Positions 1 through 4,766 of a DNA stretch of 5,989 nucleotides are shown here, piece by piece. Source of the stretch: JAMCXS01 sp046705545 (GTDB lineage: Bacteria > Acidobacteriota > Terriglobia > UBA7540); contig JBJKQF010000058.1 of NCBI GenBank assembly GCA_046705545.1, positions 1 through 5,989 on the forward strand, given 5' to 3'. A program made the translations under genes and the position numbers. The stretch's first letter is position 1; every line of letters begins with the position of its first letter. The notes below the pieces were generated by a model that searched no databases, was not told the DNA's origin, and was given only the letters and a program-made list of their open reading frames with translations.

Positions 1-2212
1 CGGCTCCGTTCATGGCCTCATGGATCAAGTGGCTGCCGATATTGCTGGTCATGATGATGACGGTGTTCTTGAAGTCCACGGTGCGGCCCTTGCCGTCGGT
101 CAAGCGGCCTTCGTCGAGGATCTGCAAGAAGATGTTGAAGACGTCAGCGTGCGCCTTCTCGATTTCATCGAACAGCAACACGGAGTACGGCCGCCTCCGC
201 ACCTGCTCCGTAAGCTGCCCGCCTTCCTCATAACCAACGTACCCCGGAGGAGCGCCGATCAGCCGCGCCACCGCGTGCTTCTCCATATACTCCGACATAT
301 CGATCCGGAGCATGGAGCGCTCGTCGTCAAACAGAAACTCAGCCAGCGCCCGCGCCAGCTCTGTTTTGCCCACGCCGGTCGGACCCAGGAAAATGAAACT
401 GCCGATGGGACGATTCGGGTCGGATAGTCCTGCCCGGCTGCGCCGCACGGCGTTTGAAACCAAGTGCAGAGCTTCTTCCTGGCCCACCACGCGCAGCCGC
501 AGCCGGTCTTCCATCTTGACCAGTTTGGCGACTTCGCCTTCCAGCATCTTGGCCACGGGAATACCCGTCCACTTGGAAACCACGCGCGCCACGTCTTCCT
601 CGTCCACTTCTTCTTTCAGCATCCGGCCGGTTTGGTCCTTGCCTTCGAGGTCCGCATTGGCCTTGGCAAGCTGCTTTTCCAGTGTCACAAGACTGCCGTA
701 GCGGATTTCTGAGGCCTTGGCCAAATCACCCTCGCGGGTCGCCCTCAGCTCGTCCAGTTTGGCCTGCTCGATGTCGGACTTCAGCTTCCGGATGTGGGTG
801 ATGATCTCTTTTTCCGCGTTCCAGCGCAGCTTCAACCGGTCGGATTGCTCCCGCAGCCCCCCCAACTCCTTTTCCAGTTTGGAAAGCCGCTCGCGCGAGG
901 CGGAGTCGTCCTCTTTCTTGAGCGCCTGCCGCTCGATTTCAAGCTGCGTGATGCGGCGCTCAATCTGGTCGATTTCCGCCGGCATTGAGTCGATCTCAAT
1001 GCGCAGGCTGGAAGCAGCCTCGTCAATCAGGTCGATGGCCTTATCAGGCAGAAAACGGTCGGAGATGTAGCGGTTGGAAAGCACCGCGGCAGCCACGATG
1101 GCCGAGTCCTTGATCCGCACGCCGTGATGCACTTCGTAGCGTTCTTTGAGGCCGCGCAGAATTGCAATGGTATCTTCGACGCTCGGCTGCCCCACCATCA
1201 CCGGCTGGAAGCGCCGTTCGAGGGCCGCATCTTTTTCGATGTATTTCTTGTATTCGTTCAGAGAGGTGGCGCCGATGCAGCGAAGTTCTCCGCGCGCCAG
1301 GGCCGGCTTCAGCATGTTGGAAGCGTCAATCGCTCCTTCCGCCGCGCCCGCGCCCACCAGGGTGTGCAGCTCGTCGATAAAAAGAATAACCTGGCCGCTT
1401 GACTCCTCGATTTCCTTGAGGACAGCCTTCAGCCGGTCTTCAAACTCGCCGCGGTACTTGGAACCCGCCACCATAGAGCCCAAATCAAGCGCCACAATGC
1501 GCTTTGACTTGAGAGATTCCGGCACGTCGCCGGCCACGATGCGCTGCGCGATGCCTTCTACGATCGCCGTCTTGCCCACGCCCGGCTCGCCAATCAGCAC
1601 AGGGTTGTTCTTGGTGCGCCGCGAGAGCACCTGAATGACCCGGCGCACCTCATCGTCGCGCCCGATCACCGGGTCCAGCTTGCCGCGGCGGGCGAGCTCA
1701 GTCAGGTCTCGTGCGTAGCGCTCAAGCGCTTGGTACTTGGCTTCCGGATTTTGGTCAGTGACGCGCTGCGAACCGCGAATGGCCACCAGAGCTTTGAGGA
1801 TGGTGTCATGCGAAACGCCCAGCCGCGCCAAAACCTGCCCGGCGGCGTCATTCTTCTTTTTGGCCAAAGCCAGCAGCAGGTGCTCGGTGGAAACAAACTC
1901 GTCCTTAAAGGTTTCGGTTTCCTTGGCAGCCTGCTCGAAGACCTCCTTGAGCGCCTGGGAAAGGTAATGGTCCACCGTCCCGCCCACCTTGGGCAGGCGT
2001 TCGATGGCCTTTTCGGTCTCCTGGCGGACAGACGAGGGTGTTACACCCAACCGCTCCAGGATCGCCGGAACAATCCCCTCCGACTGCTCGATCAGGGCCA
2101 AAAGCAAGTGGAGAGGCTCCAGTTGCTGGTTTCCGCAACGGCCGGCAATGTCCTGCGTGCCCTGCAGCGCTTCTTGGGCTTTGATGGTGAATTTGTCAAA
2201 TCGGGTCGCCAT
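1..2212 (-). CDS. clpB: ClpB, AAA+ protein disaggregase (3' end cut by window edge)
   Basis: ATP-driven hexameric disaggregase of the cytoplasm. It threads aggregated proteins through its central pore and works with DnaK/DnaJ/GrpE and small heat-shock proteins. My translation is open for 737 codons from the ATG at 2212. Visible in order: the N-terminal Clp repeat domain (about 1-150, starting MATRFDKFTIKAQEAL); NBD1 with Walker A GEPGVGKT (208-215, Lys214), pore-loop Tyr253 in GSKYRGEFE, Walker B IDE (Asp280-Glu281) and the arginine pair Arg333-Arg334; a charged coiled-coil middle domain (about 412-528), which marks ClpB rather than ClpA; TGIPV at 549; and NBD2 with Walker A GPTGVGKT (610-617, Lys616), pore-loop GYVGY (Tyr658) and Walker B DE (682-683). 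About 130 C-terminal residues, including sensor 2 and the NBD2 arginine finger, lie off the left edge. A Shine-Dalgarno TGAGGAA (2218-2224) fixes the start. All visible catalytic residues are intact. A terminator-like hairpin lies just upstream, in the gap after an hsp20 gene. Confidence 0.98.
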   Translation of the reverse strand, partial: MATRFDKFTIKAQEALQGTQDIAGRCGNQQLEPLHLLLALIEQSEGIVPAILERLGVTPSSVRQETEKAIERLPKVGGTVDHYLSQALKEVFEQAAKETETFKDEFVSTEHLLLALAKKKNDAAGQVLARLGVSHDTILKALVAIRGSQRVTDQNPEAKYQALERYARDLTELARRGKLDPVIGRDDEVRRVIQVLSRRTKNNPVLIGEPGVGKTAIVEGIAQRIVAGDVPESLKSKRIVALDLGSMVAGSKYRGEFEDRLKAVLKEIEESSGQVILFIDELHTLVGAGAAEGAIDASNMLKPALARGELRCIGATSLNEYKKYIEKDAALERRFQPVMVGQPSVEDTIAILRGLKERYEVHHGVRIKDSAIVAAAVLSNRYISDRFLPDKAIDLIDEAASSLRIEIDSMPAEIDQIERRITQLEIERQALKKEDDSASRERLSKLEKELGGLREQSDRLKLRWNAEKEIITHIRKLKSDIEQAKLDELRATREGDLAKASEIRYGSLVTLEKQLAKANADLEGKDQTGRMLKEEVDEEDVARVVSKWTGIPVAKMLEGEVAKLVKMEDRLRLRVVGQEEALHLVSNAVRRSRAGLSDPNRPIGSFIFLGPTGVGKTELARALAEFLFDDERSMLRIDMSEYMEKHAVARLIGAPPGYVGYEEGGQLTEQVRRRPYSVLLFDEIEKAHADVFNIFLQILDEGRLTDGKGRTVDFKNTVIIMTSNIGSHLIHEAMNGA

Positions 2213-2232
2213 AAATGTTCCTCAGTAGTATG

Positions 2233-2274
2233 AATAAAAACCGGGTTGACCGGCCTTTGCCCGCCAACCCGGTT
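2233..2274 (-). terminator. Intrinsic terminator-like hairpin between hsp20 and clpB
   Basis: A perfect 10-bp inverted repeat (AACCGGGTTG at 2265-2274 on the transcribed strand, its complement at 2239-2248) encloses a 16-nt GC-rich loop. On the minus strand it is followed at once by TTTTTATT. This is the form of a rho-independent terminator for transcription coming from the hsp20 genes. It ends only about 20 nt before the clpB start codon and just before its ribosome binding site, so clpB mRNA from any upstream promoter must pass through it. It may therefore act as a partial terminator or attenuator that lowers clpB output relative to hsp20 (inference). Confidence 0.75.
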
Positions 2275-2341
2275 AAATCTAGGCCTCCCTGCACAAACAA
2301 GCCGTCAGGAAGGGCGCGCACAGCCCCGAAATCAGCGTACC

Positions 2342-2791
2342 TCATTTGCCGGCGCTGATCTTGATTTTCTTCGCCTTCGCTTCCTCCCGCTTCGGCATGG
2401 TGAGCGTCAACACACCGTCCTTGAACTCCGCCTGCACCTTTTCCTCGTCGATAGAGGCTGGCAGCGTCAGGGCTCGGGCAAAGGCGCCGTAAGAGCGTTC
2501 GACGTGATGGTAGTTCTCTTCCTTCACTTCCTTCTCGTACTTGCGCTCTCCCTTTAGATAGAGCGTACCGTCATGGACAGTCGCTTCCACATCTTTGGGA
2601 TCCACACCGGGCAGTTCAGCCTTCAACACCACCTCCTGCTCGGTTTCATAGATGTCAACGGCAGGGACCCAGTTAACGCCTCGGCCCCCTTCGTCTCCCC
2701 ACACGCGCCCCAGCGTCTCATTGAAAAGACGGTTCAGGCGGTCCTGGGTGGTTACTAAGTCGCGGAAAGGTTCCCATCTTACGATTGGCAT
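2342..2791 (-). CDS. Hsp20 / alpha-crystallin family small heat-shock protein (copy A, promoter-distal)
   Basis: ATP-independent cytoplasmic holdase that forms large oligomers and binds unfolding proteins, keeping them available to DnaK and ClpB. The 149-residue product is a normal length for the family. It has an N-terminal arm (1-42, starting MPIVRWEPFR), an alpha-crystallin domain (about 43-132) with ELPGV at 59-63, KGER at 80-83 and the signature GVLTL at 126-130, and a C-terminal tail with the IxI motif IKI at 143-145, used to dock onto neighbouring subunits. A strong AAGGAGG (2801-2807), 9 nt upstream, supports the ATG at 2791. Copy B lies 90 nt upstream in the same direction, and I see no convincing terminator or promoter in that gap, so the two are probably co-transcribed. 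By my ungapped hand alignment it is about 64% identical to copy B, which suggests a tandem duplication. It is followed by a terminator-like hairpin and then clpB, its functional partner. Confidence 0.96.
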   Translation of the reverse strand: MPIVRWEPFRDLVTTQDRLNRLFNETLGRVWGDEGGRGVNWVPAVDIYETEQEVVLKAELPGVDPKDVEATVHDGTLYLKGERKYEKEVKEENYHHVERSYGAFARALTLPASIDEEKVQAEFKDGVLTLTMPKREEAKAKKIKISAGK

Positions 2792-2881
2792 CGCTTTTTT
2801 CCTCCTTCTTAACCGTTGTAAAAATCCGCCTTTTCCGGCTTACGTCAGCACAGCCTCCTCATCCGACCGCTTGCCGGTATT

Positions 2882-3334
2882 TCAGGCTTTAGAAACGTTG
2901 ATCTTGATCGTCTTGGGCTTCGCTTCCTCACGCTTGGGCATCGTCAAGGTCAAGATGCCGTCCTGATAGGCAGCCTGAACTTTGCCTGAGTCGATGGAAT
3001 TTGGCAGAACAAAGCTGCGGGTGAATGCCCCATATGAACGCTCCAACCGATGCAGGTTCTCTTCCTTTACGTCCTTCTGGAATTTCCGCTCGCCCTTCAG
3101 GTACAGCGTGTTGTCTTCGACTCGCACTTCGACGTCATCGGGGTTGATCCCCGGCAGTTCGGCCTTCAGGACCAGACTGTCTTTAGTCTCGAAGATGTCC
3201 ACTGCCGGCATCCAGGCCCGCAACGGCTTCTCCGCCTCGCCAAAAGCCCCGGAAAAAGCGTCGTTGAAGGGCCGATTGAAACGGTCCTGGGTTGTAACCA
3301 AGTCTCGAAAGGGTTCCCATCTTACGATCTGCAT
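2882..3334 (-). CDS. Hsp20 / alpha-crystallin family small heat-shock protein (copy B, promoter-proximal)
   Basis: Second small heat-shock holdase, 150 residues, with the same architecture as copy A: N-terminal arm (1-42, starting MQIVRWEPFR), alpha-crystallin domain (about 43-132) with ELPGI at 59-63 and GILTL at 126-130, and IKI at 143-145 in the tail. The frame stays open to an upstream ATG at 3361, which would add nine residues (MTFRRRYWD). I chose the ATG at 3334 because a GGAGGAGG sits 9 nt ahead of it and because it makes the protein start exactly as copy A does. The longer start would lie only a few bases after the predicted transcription start, leaving no room for a ribosome binding site. 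The gene is first in the hsp20 unit, behind a strong promoter with a HAIR-like repeat. Residues 22-41 differ almost completely from copy A, while the flanking blocks are nearly identical. Confidence 0.95.
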   Translation of the reverse strand: MQIVRWEPFRDLVTTQDRFNRPFNDAFSGAFGEAEKPLRAWMPAVDIFETKDSLVLKAELPGINPDDVEVRVEDNTLYLKGERKFQKDVKEENLHRLERSYGAFTRSFVLPNSIDSGKVQAAYQDGILTLTMPKREEAKPKTIKINVSKA

Positions 3335-3343
3335 GTCCCAATA

Positions 3344-3351
3344 CCTCCTCC
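3344..3351 (-). promoter_or_regulatory. Ribosome binding site that decides the hsp20 copy B start
   Basis: The minus strand reads GGAGGAGG here, a near-perfect anti-Shine-Dalgarno match, with 9 nt to the ATG at 3334. It lies inside the longer reading frame that begins at 3361, so it argues for the internal start. I found no complementary segment in the short leader that would hide it as an RNA thermometer. Confidence 0.85.
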
Positions 3352-3373
3352 GGAATGTCATTAGTCAATAACG

Positions 3374-3402
3374 AGCATAAAACATGAGTGTATATATGTC
3401 AA
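3374..3402 (-). promoter_or_regulatory. Sigma70-type promoter of the hsp20 pair
   Basis: The minus strand has a perfect -35 box TTGACA (3397-3402), a 17-nt spacer and a -10 box TATGCT (3374-3379, 4 of 6 to TATAAT). Initiation would fall near 3366-3367, giving a leader of roughly 32 nt before the ATG at 3334. The strong -35, ideal spacing and AT-rich upstream DNA suggest a strong housekeeping-sigma promoter, so heat control would need a repressor rather than an alternative sigma factor (inference). I see no sigma32-type -10 (CCCCAT) and no CIRCE element. Confidence 0.8.
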
Positions 3403-3403
3403 G
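3383..3403 (-). promoter_or_regulatory. HAIR-like inverted repeat (candidate HspR operator)
   Basis: The minus strand reads CTTGACA-N7-ACTCATG. The HAIR operator bound by the MerR-family repressor HspR is CTTGAGT-N7-ACTCAAG. The left half matches 5 of 7 positions, the right half 6 of 7, and the 7-nt spacing is exact. The site covers the -35 box and much of the spacer, where a repressor would block RNA polymerase. Part of the left-half match is expected anyway because TTGACA is the -35 consensus, so the right half and the spacing are the independent evidence. HspR is known to control hsp20-type and clpB genes in several bacteria. No hspR gene is in this window. Confidence 0.45.
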
Positions 3404-3430
3404 TATTTTATTAGTTTTTATTTTCATATA
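3404..3430 (-). promoter_or_regulatory. AT-rich UP-element-like tract upstream of the hsp20 promoter
   Basis: Directly upstream of the -35 box the minus strand is almost purely A and T, with runs of four and five A. This is where the RNA polymerase alpha C-terminal domains contact UP elements. It fits a very strong promoter. I assign it by position and composition only. Confidence 0.4.
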
Positions 3431-3771
3431 TTTACACTACTTAGGTAAGAAAACGGATGATTCTCATTTCCCAAATCGACACAATCCTCTGGCTGAATCT
3501 GCTTTGGGGGCTGAAGTGGTACCCTCCTTTCCCCGCAGACGGTCTTCCCTCTCTTGGACGAGGGGAACGCTGCCAATAAGCTTGAAAGAAAACAAGCGAG
3601 GGCATTTCGGGGATTCCCGGGCTGGCCAGAGACACTAATCCATGAGGGCGAAGTTAGAGCGGGAGATCAATCAAGTTGGACTATTCTGACCAGAGTGAAA
3701 GCCTCAAGAAGCTACAGACGAACCGTACTGCGGGGGATGGGAGTTATGTCCTGACTAACGATCGCGGAGAT
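3431..3771. other. Intergenic stretch with no recognisable gene
   Basis: About 340 nt between the tRNA-Cys 3' end and the hsp20 promoter region. Short open frames exist on both strands (the longest about 60-85 codons), but they lack ribosome binding sites, have low-complexity or arginine/serine-rich products, and resemble no family I know. No U-run terminator follows tRNA-Cys. The only structure of note is an imperfect hairpin at 3498-3539 (TCTGC pairing with GCAGA, then GGGG with CCCC across a 3-nt bulge, with a large loop) and a small 5-bp stem at 3547-3564. Confidence 0.6.
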
Positions 3772-3846
3772 TGGAGGCGCGGGGGAGAATCGAACTCCCG
3801 CATAAAGGTTTTGCAGACCTCTCCCTTACCACTTGGGTACCGCGCC
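3772..3846 (-). tRNA. tRNA-Cys (anticodon GCA)
   Basis: Full cloverleaf on the minus strand, 75 nt with an encoded CCA (3772-3774). The acceptor stem GGCGCGG pairs with CCGCGCC. A 3-bp D stem encloses AAGTGGTAA. The anticodon stem GAGGT/ACCTT (one G-U pair) encloses CTGCAAA, with anticodon GCA at 3812-3814. The T stem GGGAG/CTCCC encloses TTCGATT. The discriminator base is U73, the key identity element for cysteinyl-tRNA synthetase. It lies 7 nt behind tRNA-Gly and presumably shares its transcript. Confidence 0.97.
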
Positions 3847-3853
3847 AAAAAAA

Positions 3854-3928
3854 TGGAGCGGGAAACGGGATTCGAACCCGCGACTTCGACCTTGGCAAGG
3901 TCGCACTCTACCACTGAGTTATTCCCGC
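3854..3928 (-). tRNA. tRNA-Gly (anticodon GCC)
   Basis: Full cloverleaf on the minus strand, 75 nt with an encoded CCA (3854-3856). The acceptor stem GCGGGAA pairs with TTCCCGC. The D arm reads ACTCAGTGGTAGAGT. The anticodon stem CGACC/GGTCG encloses TTGCCAA, with anticodon GCC at 3894-3896. The T stem GCGGG/CCCGT (one G-U pair) encloses TTCGAAT, and the discriminator is U73 as in most bacterial tRNA-Gly. It is first in the two-tRNA unit. A 7-base run of T on the minus strand (3847-3853) separates it from tRNA-Cys and is a likely processing site. Confidence 0.97.
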
Positions 3929-3959
3929 TCAAAAAGCCAATTATATACTGTATCAAGAA

Positions 3960-3989
3960 ATTATAGAAATCGTCACGGCGCTGTGTCAA
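3960..3989 (-). promoter_or_regulatory. Promoter of the tRNA-Gly/tRNA-Cys unit
   Basis: The minus strand carries a perfect -35 TTGACA (3984-3989) and a perfect -10 TATAAT (3960-3965), 18 nt apart. Initiation near 3953 would give a leader of about 24 nt before tRNA-Gly, typical for a stable-RNA transcript. A second TATAAT lies at 3940-3945 but has no good -35 at 16-18 nt, so it is probably part of the AT-rich leader. Confidence 0.85.
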
Positions 3990-4032
3990 GCAACTGGATT
4001 AAAGCATGATGATGGCTGCGGGCCGGCGACCT

Positions 4033-4051
4033 CCGGTCGAATACGAACCGG
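4033..4051 (-). other. Hairpin downstream of sdhB
   Basis: CCGG-T-TCG-TATT-CGA-CCGG on the minus strand can fold into a 7-bp stem with a one-base bulge and a tetraloop, 14 nt past the sdhB stop. No U-run follows, so it is not a classic intrinsic terminator. It could protect the sdh mRNA 3' end or aid Rho-dependent ending. A competing outer pairing with GCCGG at 4022-4026 is also possible. Confidence 0.35.
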
Positions 4052-4064
4052 CGCGAAAGCCTCA

Positions 4065-4763
4065 CTAAACCTTGCGGAACAGCAGCGCCTTTTTAATTTC
4101 GCCGATGGCGCGGGTGACGTTGATGCCCCGCGGGCAGGCCTCAACACAATTGAAGATGGTCCGGCAGCGCCACACTCCTTCGCTCGTGTTCAAGACGCTC
4201 AAGCGTTCGTCCTTACCTTCGTCGCGGCTGTCAAAAACAAAGCGGTGGGCATTGACGATAGCGGCGGGACCCACGTAGTCGGGGTTTGCCCAGAAGGACG
4301 GGCAGGAAGTCGTGCAAGCGCCGCAAAGGATGCACTTTGTGGTGTCGTCAAACTTCTGCCGCTCTTCAATCGATTGGAGCCTTTCCTTTTCAGGCTCCGG
4401 TGAGTGGGAGATGAAGTACGGCTTCATGCGCCGGTATTTATCGAAAAAAGCTTCCATATCGACCAGCAAATCCTTGATGACGCGGAAACCGCGCATGGGT
4501 TCGACGGTGATCTTGCTCCCCAGGTTACTGAGCAGCAGCTTGCAGGCGAGCCCGTTCTTGCCGTTGATCAGCATGGCGTCCGACCCGCAGACTCCGTGGG
4601 CGCAGGAGCGGCGGTAAGTCAGCGTTCCATCAACGTACCACTTGACGTGGTTCAAGGCGTCCAGAAGCCGGTCGGTGGGTTCAGCTTCAAATTTATACTC
4701 TCCCCACCACGGTTCCTGATCCTTCTCCGGATTGAAGCGCTTGATCTTCAGGGTGACCTGCAT
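4065..4763 (-). CDS. sdhB: Succinate dehydrogenase / fumarate reductase iron-sulfur subunit
   Basis: Electron-transfer subunit of complex II: it passes electrons from the flavoprotein (SdhA) through three Fe-S clusters to quinone at the membrane anchor. The 232-residue length is normal. The N-terminal ferredoxin-type domain (1-110) holds the [2Fe-2S] ligands Cys54, Cys59, Asp62 and Cys74 (CAHGVCGSD, then NGKNGLAC). Asp in place of the third Cys is also found in Escherichia coli SdhB. The C-terminal domain has CxxCxxCxxxCP at 144-155 and Cys200, Cys206 and Cys210-Pro. By family pattern Cys144/147/150/210 bind [4Fe-4S] and Cys154/200/206 bind [3Fe-4S]. The ATG lies 3 nt after the sdhA stop, and a GGAAG Shine-Dalgarno (4773-4777) lies inside the sdhA 3' end, which points to coupled translation in an sdhA-sdhB operon. 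The membrane subunit must lie outside the window. Sequence alone cannot tell succinate oxidation from fumarate reduction. Confidence 0.97.
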   Translation of the reverse strand: MQVTLKIKRFNPEKDQEPWWGEYKFEAEPTDRLLDALNHVKWYVDGTLTYRRSCAHGVCGSDAMLINGKNGLACKLLLSNLGSKITVEPMRGFRVIKDLLVDMEAFFDKYRRMKPYFISHSPEPEKERLQSIEERQKFDDTTKCILCGACTTSCPSFWANPDYVGPAAIVNAHRFVFDSRDEGKDERLSVLNTSEGVWRCRTIFNCVEACPRGINVTRAIGEIKKALLFRKV

Positions 4764-4766
4764 GAA

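Noticed and set aside
1146..1634. Plus-strand open frames (up to 162 codons) across the clpB region
   Set aside because: All are antisense to clpB, which is open and conserved throughout. The products are rich in Ser/Arg/Pro with no recognisable domain.
2792..2840. Possible RNA thermometer before hsp20 copy A (a run of five U upstream, six A downstream of the AAGGAGG)
   Set aside because: The only pairing is U-run to A-run with a loop of about 20 nt that leaves the Shine-Dalgarno unpaired. It is too weak to claim.
2792..2881. Terminator or separate promoter between the two hsp20 genes
   Set aside because: Only a 3-bp GCC/GGC stem before a T-run is visible, and there is no credible -35/-10 pair. 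Co-transcription is the simpler reading.
3335..3361. Longer start for hsp20 copy B (nine extra residues)
   Set aside because: The ATG at 3361 has no ribosome binding site and lies almost at the predicted transcription start. The ATG at 3334 has a strong Shine-Dalgarno and aligns with copy A.
3361..3440. CIRCE (HrcA) or sigma32-type heat-shock signals at the hsp20 promoter
   Set aside because: There is no TTAGCACTC-N9-GAGTGCTAA repeat, and the -10 region does not resemble CCCCAT. The HAIR-like repeat fits better.
3441..3638. Small open frames on both strands between tRNA-Cys and hsp20 (64 and 84 codons)
   Set aside because: No ribosome binding site, no family resemblance, and the plus-strand one begins inside the hsp20 promoter. 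Left as non-coding.
3676..3989. Open frames crossing the two tRNA genes on either strand
   Set aside because: The peptides, with motifs such as ESNSRI and ETGFEPAT, are the familiar spurious translations of tRNA T-arms. The tRNA cloverleaves explain the sequence.
4053..4074. Classic rho-independent terminator right after sdhB
   Set aside because: The only nearby hairpin (4033-4051) lacks a U-run, so I list it as a plain hairpin.
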